64,000 nt of DNA from Amaurobius ferox. Its lineage: Eukaryota > Arthropoda > Arachnida > Araneae > Amaurobiidae. Where the stretch lies: positions 121,983,399 to 122,047,398 of the forward strand of contig OX578147.1 of assembly GCA_951213105.1 (NCBI GenBank). The letters are read 5' to 3'. Shown in pieces: positions 24,149-35,075 of this stretch (position 1 is the stretch's first letter; every line of letters starts with the position of its first letter). Below the pieces are notes generated by a model. That model was given only the letters and a program-made list of their open reading frames with translations, made no database searches and was not told the origin of the DNA. The position numbers and the translations under genes are program-made.

Positions 24149-24905
24149 TCTGATGTGGGCAGTACGTGACTTTTCCTGCAGCCTTATATCCACGTTCTCT
24201 TTTTTCTTTAATTAAATTTAATTCATTTTTAATTCAATTTTCGTTCTCATTTGGTAACTGGATTTATTTTTAAAGGTGGCGTAGAGAAAATACGAAAAAA
24301 CCCTCGAGAACGGCTAGTCCTAGTGTATTGGGGTTGGTCTTATTCTTTTCTTCGTTAAAAAGTTCTTTTCTTCGTTCTTACGTATAAAACAAACATTTAA
24401 TGGATATATTTGAGCATACGTAGTTTTTAATTTTAGATTTTGACGATTTTCGCGAGTCTTTTCGCAAAAAAGGCAGGTTATTTTCTTTCGAACCGTACCA
24501 AAATCTAATCAGTACTAGGGTAAGTCACAAGCGATTTATATACCGAATTTTGTGAAATTCGGTCCATTAGTTTTTCAGCTAGAGTGGATAAAGACAATTT
24601 TTGCTGGCCCTTTCGCAAAAAAAGGCAGGTTCTTTTTTCCCGAATCGTACTAAAAACTAATCAGCACTAGGGTCACACCCAAGTGACTTACCTATCAAAT
24701 TTTATGAAATTCAGTCCATTAGCTTTTGAGTTAAAGTAGACAGACATACAGACAGACACAGACACACACACATCCGTCACGCTAAAAATGGTTTTTTCGT
24801 GTTCTAGAGGTCTCGAAACGTGTAGATCCGTCGAAAACTAGAGTTGCGATTTTTTGCATGATTCCAATACTTTCCTTATACATTACCATGTATTGCAATG
24901 AAAGT
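24149..24905 (+). mobile_element. Hairpin-ended (Helentron-like) element, subfamily B, second of a dimer
   Basis: Starts TCTGATGTGGGCAGTACGTG and ends in the hairpin at 24869-24905. It carries an internal tandem duplication of ~150 bp: 'ttcgcaaaaaaggcaggtt...gaaattcggtccattag' occurs at about 24460-24570 and again at 24612-24722. A (CAGA)/(CA)n run lies at 24731-24770. Confidence 0.72.
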
Positions 24906-25600
24906 AATATGGTATCCATCTTTTTCTCTCCGGAGTAAAAATCGTGATTTTTAAAGTTCTTTTAAATTTATATTTAGTGTGGCATCTGTCCTGAAACCGC
25001 TTTAATTTTGCGTATTTCTGTGCATGTATATTCTGCGATAACGCAATTACAATATTTTGGAGTTTAAATAATCATCAAACTTTGATTATTTTTACAACGA
25101 AGCCTAATTTTAATGGATGCAGAATGTAAACAAGTGATTGTAAGTTAAGTTGTATAAGAATTGCTAAATTTTTTTCACAAAAAATTATTTAACTCTGGAG
25201 TCTGGAATAAAAGTGTATGAATGAAATACTCGCTGGTTTTACATAGAGAGCCAGACGATATTTATTTCCGGTGACGTCAGTTGAATAAAGTTCCTTTTTT
25301 TTTGATGAAGTTCAAAGTACAATAAATTATTGTAGTTCTGTGATAATTAAAAAATATCACTGCTGAATGTATCGCATTTTAGAGATGTTTAAATAAAATT
25401 GCATTTCAGTTGGAAAGTCTTTCATAATAATCAATGCTTTATGCATGATTGATCTTTCTTGTTTAATATTAAATTATACATTTGACTCTTTTCCGGATGA
25501 CAAACTTGTATTATTAACTTATACCCAGTTAATTTATATTTTAAGCAACTCTAAATTGACAATTATTAGTATTGATAACATCTGCAATAAGTAATGTATT
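24906..25600. other. No recognisable feature
   Basis: A+T-rich DNA without recognised exons or repeats. Confidence 0.35.
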
Positions 25601-26045
25601 CCATATATATTAAATTATTTTAATAATTCATCCATTTACCGCCAGTTTCGTTAACTTAGCGTCATTTTTGAAATTTTAACTGTACTTTCTTCAATCTGGG
25701 ATGAAATATCGCCAAGTTTTCGTTATTTTGCCAAATTAGTCGTCGGGTAAGCGAAATTTATCGCCAAGCGTGTGACAAACGAATAGAAGAGCATTTCTTG
25801 TATATAAATGACTATTGGCAAATTGTCAGGCGACAAAATGCACAACTATAACGTGTGCGTGTTCATTAGACTGTGGATGCCACACCTCACGAACATTTTG
25901 AACGTAATTTGGTATGATTATTACGAACACTATTGACTTTAAGAACGATCGAATGTTCAGAAAAGCCTCAAATTTTCAAATGAATTTTCGAATGCTCATG
26001 AAAAATCTAGACATTCAATAATGTTAAATAAATAATCATTTGTAC
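25601..26045 (-). mobile_element. Fragment of hairpin-ended element, subfamily A
   Basis: Holds subfamily A interior blocks: 'atatcgccaagttttcg', 'aatgactattggc', 'cacgaacattttgaacg' and 'gatcgaatgttcagaa'. Their order is rearranged, there is no terminal hairpin, and it abuts the full copy that follows. Confidence 0.45.
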
Positions 26046-26052
26046 ATATATT

Positions 26053-27120
26053 ATTTTCCTTATATACAATAATGTATAAGGAAAGTGTTGTGATGGGGGT
26101 CGAAAATTCGAATTCGAGTTTTTTAAGGGAGAGCACGTTTCAAGCACCCCTGATCACGAATCAAGCATTTTTGAAGTGCCGCCTGTGTGTGTGTGTGTGT
26201 GTGTGAAAGTATGTGTGTGTGTGTGTGAAAGTATGTGCGTGTGTGTGTGTGTGTGGAAGTATGTGTGTGTGAAAATATGTGCGTGTGTGTGTGGAAGTAT
26301 GTGTGTGTGTGTGTGGAAGTATGTGGGGTGTGAAAGTATGTGTGTGCGTGTGTGTATGTGTCAGTGAGTCTGTGGAGACGATAACTGACGAACGAATGGA
26401 CCGATTCGAACAAAATTTGGTACAAAAACCACAATCCGTAAACATTGGAAGCCTATTGTTTTTATACGCAATCGAATGTTCAGAACCCCCTAAATTTTCG
26501 AGTGAAATTTTGAAAATTCGTCAAAAAATCAAAACCGCTAATAAAGTTACGCAAATAAACATTTCTTATGTAATTTTTCATTAGAAAACGATTGGCATAA
26601 ATTTTAGAACGCTAACATGCACCTTTCTCGAGATATTGCACATTAAAAAAATATCAAAAAGTCATATAAAATAAAAAAAATATTTCCTATTGAGACACAT
26701 GTTCACTTTCCATATGTAATACTATGCGATAATTTGGGTGAAATCATTCTCGTGGATTTAGCTCGTTCCACTCATGAAAAAAGATACTTTGAGTAATACT
26801 TTTGTATTTGAACGCAAATAGTCATTTTATCTGCTGTACGAATAACTTAATTTTTCGTCCATAACGCTTGGCAAGATTTTGGCGACGAATTTGGTGGAAT
26901 GTCGCCAACTTGGCGATTTTTTAAACGTTTTTAAATTAACGAAACACTCGCCAAATGGATAAAAATGATGCTAAATCAATGAAAATGGTGATTCATTAAC
27001 GAAAATTCAATATCTTGGAAAGAATATAAATATCTACTATAAAAATAATCTATTTTTTTTCTGTAAAAGTAGTAAATTTATTGCATTATATAAGGAAAGT
27101 CATATGCTGCCCACACCAGA
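26053..27120 (-). mobile_element. Hairpin-ended (Helentron-like) element, subfamily A, with expanded GT core
   Basis: Complete copy. The 3' hairpin is at 26053-26086. The 5' end is at 27120 (TCTGGTGTGGGCAGCATATG on the element strand). The internal microsatellite, a short run in sister copies, is here a ~180-bp (GT)n/(GTAT) tract at 26185-26362. That tract yields spurious Cys-Val and Thr-His reading frames on the two strands. Confidence 0.75.
26185..26362. repeat. (GT)n microsatellite with GAAAGTAT interruptions
   Basis: Blocks of TGTGTG are broken every 20-35 bp by 'gaaagtatgtg' or 'ggaagtatgtg', giving a higher-order repeat. Confidence 0.93.
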
Positions 27121-27149
27121 TTTTTTTTATTATAAAACAACTAACACAA

Positions 27150-27585
27150 AATTTAGGACGTTAGCTTGAACTGTTTATGAGATATTGCATGTTTTTCAAA
27201 TAATTGTATCCAAAGATAAATAAAAATGAACAGGGAGACACTGACGACTCATTAAGTGAAACATCGCCAACTAGTGGAATATCGCGAAATTGGCAAAATT
27301 AACGCTAAAGTTACGAAAATGATGATGAAATTATAATTAGCATATTGAAGTATAATGGAGAATATTGAAAAGATGTTAGCAATATTTCCAATTGTCAAGT
27401 TATATTTGCGCGAAATATAAGTTAGCTGGATACATGTTGTACTCCAGACAAGCGTCCAATGTCAATGCACTTTTCAACGTTAAAAACGTTACGCCGAGGT
27501 TCTTCCATCATTGTTTTGTATTGAAAGAAGTAAATTACTTACACGTTGGAAAAGTCATGTACTGCCCACATCACATTTTTTCCAT
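27150..27585 (-). mobile_element. 5' fragment of a hairpin-ended element
   Basis: Ends at 27559-27577 with the element 5' terminus (TGTGATGTGGGCAGTACATG on the minus strand). It includes subfamily A blocks ('gagatattgcatgttttt', 'catcgccaactagtgg'). The hairpin end is missing. Confidence 0.5.
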
Positions 27586-27649
27586 TGATTCCAAAGTGAC
27601 AAAGGGGAAATGTTTGGATACATAGTATCAAGTTTGTAAGTTAGAATAA

Positions 27650-28790
27650 AATTAACTTCATAAAAAAAAATCATCACATAGCCATTTACATAACGCTTAA
27701 AAATGATATAACTCAACAAAATGCAAAAATTAATATCTGCGGTCTACATTTTAAGATGTATCTATGCACATCAACATTTAACAACCTTAGACTTACTATC
27801 ATAACATTCTCTACCGATTTTTCCTATTATTCTACTGTGGCATACATTGCTGCGAAGACCATTTTGTAGAAAACAATGTAGACTAACAATCCATGGAAAC
27901 AAATTAGCATTCGGGGACCATTAAATATATGCTGTCTACATTTTAATATGTGTCTTTGCACATCAACATTCAGCTATCATACAGACACTTACCATCATGA
28001 CATTCTCTACCGATTTTTTCTATTATTTTACTGAGTCATACATCGCTGTGAAGATCACTTTGTAGAAAACAATGTACACTAACAATCCACGGAAACAAAT
28101 TACCATTCAGGGACCATTAAATGTATGCTGTCTACATTTTAAGATCTGTCTATGTACATCAACATTCAGAAATCATACAGACTTACCATCATAACATTCT
28201 CTACTGATTTTTCCTACTATTCTACTGTGCCATACATCGCTGCGATGATCATTTTGTAGAAAACAATATAGACTAACAATCCATGGAAGCAAATTACCAT
28301 TCAGGGACCATTAAATGAATGTCTACATTTTAAGATCTGTCTATGCACATCAACATTCAGCAATCATACAGACTTACCATCATGACATTCTCTACCGATT
28401 TTTCCTATTATTCTACTGAGTCATACATCGCTGCGAAGATCATTTTGTAGAAAACAATGTAGACTAACAATCCATAGAAACAAATTACCATTCAGGGACC
28501 GTTTGGGTTTGTAAGATATCCCCTGTTTCGACATTTATCGGGAGATGTGTGTAACTACCGAAGAGAGCTTAAAATTCAAAATATCATCATAGTACCGTTC
28601 TACGGCCATTAAGTTTAATGGCGCATAAGACTTTATTTTTATCGCTGTTCCCAGAATGCATCACTAGATGAATTTTAAGCAGTTTACAGCTCAAAATGGA
28701 ACGCACTGTGAAGCCGCTTCTTATAGGTTCTGTGCATTTGAAAGTATTAAGGTAATAATTAAGTATCTGCTAATGGCAAAATAAGACCGG
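27650..28790 (+). repeat. Family C repeat with four internal ~190-bp units
   Basis: Units begin with 'tctacattttaa' at 27743, 27935, 28131 and 28322. Each contains 'cattctctaccgattttt', 'catacatcgctgcgaagatca', 'aaaacaatgtagactaacaatcca' and 'ttcagggaccattaaat'. After the fourth unit the single-copy family tail follows (about 28505-28790: 'ccattaagtttaatggcgcataag', 'cagaatgcatcactagatgaattttaagcag'). Units are very alike, so the amplification is fairly recent relative to the spread of the family. Confidence 0.8.
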
Positions 28791-28883
28791 CATTCAAATA
28801 TGCACGAAGCGTGATTCCTAACAGATTATATCGATACGTATTAAAGTAAATGTATTCAATATACGCATTTTACCTTTTTTTTT

Positions 28884-29703
28884 ACTTTCCCTGCAGTATA
28901 TGGTAATGTATAGGGAAAGTATTGGAATCATACTAAAAATCACAACTCTTGTTTTCTATAGATCTACACGTTTCGGGACCTCTAGAATACGAAAAACCTA
29001 TTTTTAGCATGACGTCTGTGTATGTGTGAGTGTTTGTCTATCTGTCGGTCAGTGTGTGTGTCTGTGCAATGTATGTATTCACTCTAACTCAAAAATTAAT
29101 GGGCCAAAGTTCATAAAATTTAGTAGGTAAGTCACTTGCGTACGACCCTGGTGCTGATTTGTTTTTTGTACGATTTGGGATAAAATAATCCGCCTTTTTG
29201 ACGAAATGTTCCGTTGCCAGCATTCACTCTAACTGAAAAATTAAGAGATCAAATTTTACAAAATTTAGTAGATCAGTCACTTGCGGGTTACGCTGTTGCC
29301 GATTGGATTTTATGATTTGGAAAAAAAATATCATGGCATTTTTTTGCGAAATGGTCCGCAAAAATCATCAAAAATCTAAAATAAAAGACTACGTATCCTC
29401 AAATATATCAACTAAATTCTTGTTTTATGCTCAATTTTTGACGATTAATAACATAAGACCAACCCCATTACTTTAGGGCTAGTCGTTTTGGAGATATTTT
29501 TATTTATTCGCATTTTCGCTCCTGCAGTTTTGAAAATAACTCCAGTTAACAAATGGAAACGGAAATTGAATTAAAAGTGCTAATTCAATGTAATTTAAAA
29601 TAATTATGGGTGTGTTATTTGGTTCTGCAATTAAACTCGATTTAATGAATTATTGAAGAAATAAAGATAATATGAGGGAAAATCATGTGCTACTCACATC
29701 AGA
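28884..29703 (-). mobile_element. Hairpin-ended (Helentron-like) element, subfamily B
   Basis: The 3' hairpin is at 28884-28920 (ACTTTCCCTGCAGTA ... TAGGGAAAGT). The 5' end is at 29703 (TCTGATGTGAGTAGCACATG on the minus strand). Subfamily B blocks are present ('gacctctagaatacga', 'cctggtgctgattt', 'ggccaaagttcataaaattt', 'ataagaccaacccc'). Part of the interior is duplicated: the 'cattcactctaact.aaaaattaa' block at 29079 recurs at 29220. A GT-rich stretch lies at 29015-29065. Confidence 0.72.
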
Positions 29704-29929
29704 TTTTTACTTTTACTTACTATAGTTTATAAAATAGAGTATTATTTTCTTTAGTTTTGAACACGAAATTTTGACAAAGTATCAAAACAGTTTCAAAGGG
29801 TCTGCTTCAGTACTGCTGCTTTATTCATTTCAGCAGTACTGAAACAAATAAATCAGCTTTCTGTCTTATAGAAACTCAGTTAAATTGTAGCTACTTCTTA
29901 GGGTCTGGTTTGCTATACGAGTCGGAACA

Positions 29930-30475
29930 AAAATAATTTCATAAAAATCCTTTTTTTTATATTACTTTGTTATGACAATGATGAAATTGAAAAATTAAAA
30001 TTTTACATCTGACGATATACACCGATGACGTCAGCATTCAATAATCATAGAGACTGACTGTAATAACATTCGCTACCGAGTTATATGTCGCTTCAAAGAC
30101 TGTTTTTCAAAGAAAAAAATCCAAGCTAACAATTCATGGAAAGAAATTACCATTTCTAGATCAGTAAGTTTCGTAAGATATCCCCCCCGTCAATATTTAA
30201 TAATCGTACAGACAGACAGCAATAACAGACGCTACCGAGCTATATATAGCTGAAAAAGACAATTTTCTAAACAAACAATTCAGACTAACGATCCATGGAA
30301 AGAAATTACCATTCTGAGATTATTAGATTTCGTAAGATATCCCTCTTGTCAACATTTAAGAACCGTACAGACTGACGTTAATAACATTCACTATCTGACT
30401 ACATGTCGCTTCAAAGAGCATTTTTCCAAAAACAATCATGACTAATAATCCATGAAAATAAATTACCATTCTGAC
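29930..30475 (+). repeat. Family C repeat, left part, interrupted by a transposon
   Basis: Three internal units begin at about 30030, 30200 and 30350 (each with 'acagactgac', 'aataacattcgctaccga' and 'attaccattctg'). The third is broken at 30475 by the 2-kb element and continues at 32513. Removing the insertion restores the expected 'attaccattctgagatcattag' seen in other units. Confidence 0.78.
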
Positions 30476-30984
30476 AAGGAAACGTTCCCAAGCGAAACTC
30501 ATAGAATTCGACGAAAATTTGACAGACTTTAGTAGATGGCTCAAAATATTGACAGTGTAAAATTAGCTGCTGAATTGCAACGGAACAGCTGTAAAAAATT
30601 AATAAAAGTCAACATCTTTAATGCCAAATGCAACCCTACTTGGCGAGTATATATACAAAAACGGCAAATTCTGAAATGAACTGTCCATGTTTCCTCAGTA
30701 TGACTTGAAATCTGTTGTAAAGTTATTTTTTTACAGTTTGCATTCAAAAACATTTGAAATTGAGTTTGAATATATATTTTTAGTATAATCGTGAATTTCT
30801 CATAGCTAATTTGTTTCACTTACATAAAATAATAAAACTATCTGCTATAATTTTATGTTGCTTTATTTAAGCTCAAAAGGCACAAACTATGCGAAATTGA
30901 GAAATGTGTTTTTAAAAAGTTTTAAGATACAAGGCGCAGGTGTGTAAACGTACATGACTCGAATTTGAAAAGCTGGGCTTGTGA

Positions 30985-32095
30985 TAAAGCTCTCTCCCTA
31001 AAAATGCCATTCAAAGCTTCCGGTAAATGACTCCGTAATTTTAAAAAGAAATATAGAATCGTTAGCAGGAAAATTGCTAAAATTGTCTCTCAAAGCTTCC
31101 GGTAAATGGCTCTGGAATTTTAAAAAGAAATATAAAATCGTTAGCAGGAAAATTACTAAAATTGTCTCTCAACAGCAGATTTATGAAGAGGATCACATCG
31201 TAAATGCTTCACAAGCATTTTTAAATGATGTATGTATTTTTTTAAAGATTCGCAGATGAAGGATAACCAGATATTTAATACTGATCAATCGGGATTTAAT
31301 AAATAAATTCATTCGGGGAGAACTTTTGATATGTTGGAATCAAAGCAGATTGAAAGTGCTGCAAAATCTATCCATGCTACAACCCATTCATACTGTAATG
31401 CCAACAATCAGCAAAGATGAAATGCTGCTATCCCCTTTATTTATTGCGTATTCTGAACCTAAAGGACAATTCAGAACCTAAGTGAGGCAGATAATGTTTC
31501 AAGCTGACATTATTTATACCGTTGCTTCGAAATCGGGAAATATGGAATCAAAAGAACTGCGCGAATATTTATCGGAAGTGTATTTTAAAAACACTCCAGA
31601 TGAAACCGTACTTTTAGTGAATTCTTGGACACCCTTCAAAAATAACGATTTGATTGATAGTGTTACGCCATCGGGGAAAATCGTTCACGTGTTTGTCATG
31701 CCACCTAAAACCACGAATCTAATACAGACTCTTAACAGGTACGGTTTTCGGGTCTGGGAAAATTTCGTTCAAACATTTTCAGATTTAGGTATGACTTCTC
31801 AAATACAAATCAGTTTGTTTCATCAAGACAGTATCTTTAAAGTACATTCCATTGCACTCACCAGTTCTCTTCACCACGCTACGTTAGCATGTGGAAACAT
31901 TCATGGCATGTGTGCTCGTACACAGAAAACCATCCTGGGTAATTCGAAAATCCTGTTGAGTTCCCATTTACTGCAAACAACATACTTAATTGAGGGAAAC
32001 AAAACTGTGCATCCAAAATATTCTCTCGGTGTATCTGGTGTAAAATACGTTTCTGTTTTATGCATTTCTTCAATGAGCCTCATATTTGTAACGCT
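30985..32095 (+). pseudogene. Transposase of the 30476-32509 element, inactivated
   Basis: Conserved pieces appear in order across frames. There is an N-terminal helix-turn-helix-like stretch (SGKWLWNFKKKYKI), then NTDQSGFN near 31285 at the place of the first catalytic Asp, then LLVNSW near 31605 where related proteins have LLxDSW, so the second Asp is Asn. A PPKTTNLIQTLNRYGF stretch near 31700 resembles the PPxTTxLxQPLD block of DDE_1/CENP-B-type transposases. A Cys/His-rich C-terminus (RCIWCKIRFCFMHFF) near 32028-32072 is readable only in a shifted frame. Lesions include a tandem duplication of ~79 bp at 31012-31170 over the HTH coding region, in-frame stops near 31304 and 31480, and frameshifts near 31255, near 31400 and between 31850 and 31960. 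The longest open stretch is 31482-32228. Confidence 0.72.
31012..31170 (+). repeat. ~79-bp tandem duplication inside the transposase
   Basis: 'caaagcttccggtaaatg' to 'ctaaaattgtctct' is present twice head to tail with a few substitutions. It duplicates part of the helix-turn-helix coding stretch. Confidence 0.85.
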
Positions 32096-32512
32096 TTTAA
32101 TTTATAAAGAAATTAACCCTTTCATTCGACCTCAATCATTTGTCATTAATTGTATCTCTTATAAACTATATACCATAGTACTGATACATGTAATCTACAT
32201 TTTCTGTTTTTCGAGTGATAGTTTTTAAGAAGCTATTATTCAAGTATTAACGTCTCTAAATACAGCATAAAATGCGTTTTGATAGTATGAACACATTACA
32301 TGTGTTCGTCAATTTACAAGAATGCAAAGTCGCCAATTGATGCTAACTGTACAGTTTTGTCAACCCAGACCCAATTTTCAATATTATTTTACTCTTCTCC
32401 TAATGCAATTCAGCAGCTAATTTTCAGAGTATGGATTTTCTATAATTTCTTTTAACACCTGTCAAATTTTCGTCGAATTCTATGAGTTTAGCTTGGGAAC
32501 TTTTCCTTGTGA

Positions 32513-32960
32513 GATCATTAGGTTCCCTAATATACCCCCTTTTTCAACATTTAATAATAGTACAGACTGACGTTAATAACATTCGCTACCGAGCTATATG
32601 TCGCTACAAAGACCATTTTCCAAAAAAAAAAACAATTCAGACTAACAATCCATGGAAAAAAATTACCATTTCGGGACCATTATGTTTCGTAAGATATCCC
32701 CCTTGTCACAATTTATTCGGAGATGTTTATAACTACCGGAGAGCTTAAAATACAAAATATTATCATAGGGCTATTTGATGGCCATTAAGTTTAACGGCCG
32801 CGTAATCCTTTTTATCGCTGTTCCCAGAATGCACCACTGTGGATGAATTTTAAGCAGTTTTCATCGTTAAATAAACGTTCTCGGAAGCCGCTTTTTGTAG
32901 GTTTAAAGTATCTGCAAGTATTAAAGACATTAGCAAATATCTGTTAATTGTTGAATCAGG
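32513..32960 (+). repeat. Family C repeat, right part
   Basis: Continues the interrupted third unit, then a fourth unit from about 32540 ('acagactgacgttaataacattcgctaccgag'). The family tail follows ('ccattaagtttaacggc', 'cagaatgcaccactgtggatgaattttaagcag', 'ctgttaattgttgaat'). Confidence 0.75.
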
Positions 32961-33359
32961 ATGTGTAGAATTGGCTGTTATGGTGTTCAATAAAATGTAA
33001 TAGGAAATTATTGCAAAACAGAAAATAAGAAATGTGACAAGAAGAAATTCAGGAAGATAAAAAGAACGGTAGAAAAATTCTGAAGCTTCCTTAGTGGCAA
33101 AAATTACGAACTTGGAATACCTTATAATAAAATTAATAGTAAAACAACCGGTTTCGAAAGTTACAGCTGAGCAACATCATGAACTAGCATATAACATTTC
33201 AACATACTTAGGAATAAGATACTGCAAAATTGTGTAGTATATAACTTAAAAAAAGACGGTTTCGGGAGATAAAAACTTCGAAATATTCAATAAAATTACT
33301 ATAAAAGTATCAGTTTATAAAAGACAATAAGTAAAATACATTTTATATTGAGTATAAGG
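32961..33359. other. No recognisable feature
   Basis: A+T-rich, no exon or terminus recognised. Confidence 0.35.
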
Positions 33360-33460
33360 GAAACTTGAGCAATGCATATAAGCACAAATAACACAATAAT
33401 GCTGAATACAACTGTTTCGAAGATGCGCTGGATCCCCTTCGTCAGTGCAAGAGAACGCTG
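33360..33460 (+). repeat. Single arm of the cagctgtttcga palindromic repeat
   Basis: 'gggaaacttgagcaa' to 'ggatccccttcgtcagtgcaaga' matches each arm of the palindromic element at 61857-62058 and, reversed, 37263-37365. Only one arm is present. Confidence 0.65.
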
Positions 33461-34699
33461 TCCCACCCGTAAGCAAAAGGTTGAATGCATTTTTTTCGAA
33501 ACTGAATTTTCAAAGGTTTTACATTTTTATAATACGTCATGCGTCTTGATTTTTGTCTGAGATGCATAAAATTTGGCAGGAAGATACCTCTCATACTTTT
33601 TAATGAAACTGGGTACGCATTTTATAATTGGACTTTATTAAGGTAATTAAAAGTGAATAAGAATCTAATTAAATGATGAAAATTAAGTTTTAATGCAGAA
33701 AAATATTTTTAGAAAATTAACTTTCTAAGGGATTTAAAAAAATGAATATCCAAATTTGTTCATAATGTGTTTTTGAGTGATCATAATGTAAACTTAATCA
33801 AAAATGTGAACAAATGGCACGCACGGAGCGTTTTCAAATATTCGTTAAAAAAATAAAATTAAAAATAAAATACAAAATTATAACAAAATTGAAAAAAAAA
33901 ATTAATGGTATTGTATATAGTAATGTTAAGAGGAATATTTATACAAATTTTCACGCTCCTAAGTCAATAAATAAATAAAAAAAAATTTCAACGTCCACCG
34001 TCCCCTTAAAATATGTATAAATGATTGAAAATAAATGTTGTCAAAATATGTTAAAAGAATGATCAGGGAGCATGTGTTGCCCGCATAAAATTTTTTACTC
34101 GTGATGTGTGTTAACTAATAAAATGCCAAGTACTGATTTGTTAGTATGTATTCATTTGCCTTGGAAACCATCTTATGTTGTATCAAAATCTCATTCTTTT
34201 TGCATATTAGATTTATTTTCTATAGAATATGGAAATATACTAAAAGCATGAATATGAATTGCTAATGCAGTCCCTTCTGATATACAAAAGCAGTAAAATA
34301 TATTTGATCTAGATTTATGATAAGTCCCTTGTTATGACTTCTAAACAAAAATATTCTTTTTGATCCATTCAAACTTATAAGCAGGCTTCTTAAAGTACTT
34401 ACTTTTATTATTATTTAGTCCTATGCAAAACTAAAGAATTTTCTAAGTAAGACATATTATCAACGGTCATTTGGTTTTATTATAGCGCTATAAAGTGCAT
34501 AGAACCAAATAGATTCTAAATTTTATGAATAAAATACATCATTTTTGATACATTAGAGGTTTAGAAATAAGCAATAGTTGTAAAGGAAGTTACGACAGTA
34601 CAATGAGGTATATTTAAGAAATGGGATTGTATAATACTCTATATTTCAAATGCATGAATATTTCATGAATCAGCTGTATGAAATATTTCAACATCTGCA
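33461..34699. other. Intron-like DNA with one element end
   Basis: Mostly unassigned. At about 34065-34090 'catgtgttgcccgcataaaattttt' resembles the 5' terminus of the hairpin-ended family on the minus strand. No hairpin was found upstream. Confidence 0.4.
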
Positions 34700-35075
34700 G
34701 TATGATCGATTTATTGTTATGAAATTTATTTGAAGATCGTCTGCTCTTTTGTAATAAGATCGACTTATTGCTGTAGAATTCATTTCAAGATCGTCTTCCC
34801 AACCTCTTCTGCAGTAAGATTGAGTTATAGCTATGAAATTTGTTTAAGGATCATCTGCTCAAACTTTTTTGTAATAAGATCGACTTATTGCTGTAGAAAT
34901 CATTTTAAAATCTTCTTCCCAACCTTTTCTGCAGTAAGATTGAGTTATTGTTATTTTATTTAATGGTCGTCTGTTTAACCTCTTCTGCCTTAAGATTGAC
35001 TAATTGTCATCAAACTCATTCAGTAATCGACTGCTTTACCATTTTCTTATTAAGTTGAACTCATTTCTATGAAAT
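34700..35075. repeat. ~62-bp minisatellite with dimer structure
   Basis: Units of the type 'agatcgwctgctc...tttgtaataagatcgacttattgctgtagaa' alternate with units reading 'cttctgcagtaagattgagttattgytatgaaa'. The clearest identity therefore has a ~125-bp period (34740 versus 34865). About six units, decaying to the right. Confidence 0.82.

Larger units (their letters stand above)
30476..32509 (+). mobile_element. 2.0-kb DNA transposon with 51-bp terminal inverted repeats
   Basis: The left terminus (30476-30526, CAAGGAAACGTTCCCAAGCG...) and the right terminus (32459-32509) are inverse complements with two mismatches over about 51 bp. The flanks are TGA on both sides (30473-30475 and 32510-32512). 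The uninterrupted family C units show a single copy of the corresponding bases, so the target duplication is best read as 3 bp. The interior holds one transposase gene that is broken (see 30985-32095). The near-identical ends suggest a moderately young insertion. The superfamily is unsettled: the protein looks DDE_1/pogo-like, yet pogo-type elements normally duplicate TA. Confidence 0.85.

Noticed and set aside
26123..26584. Overlapping ~100-codon frames on both strands
   Set aside because: Driven by the GT microsatellite inside a mobile element.
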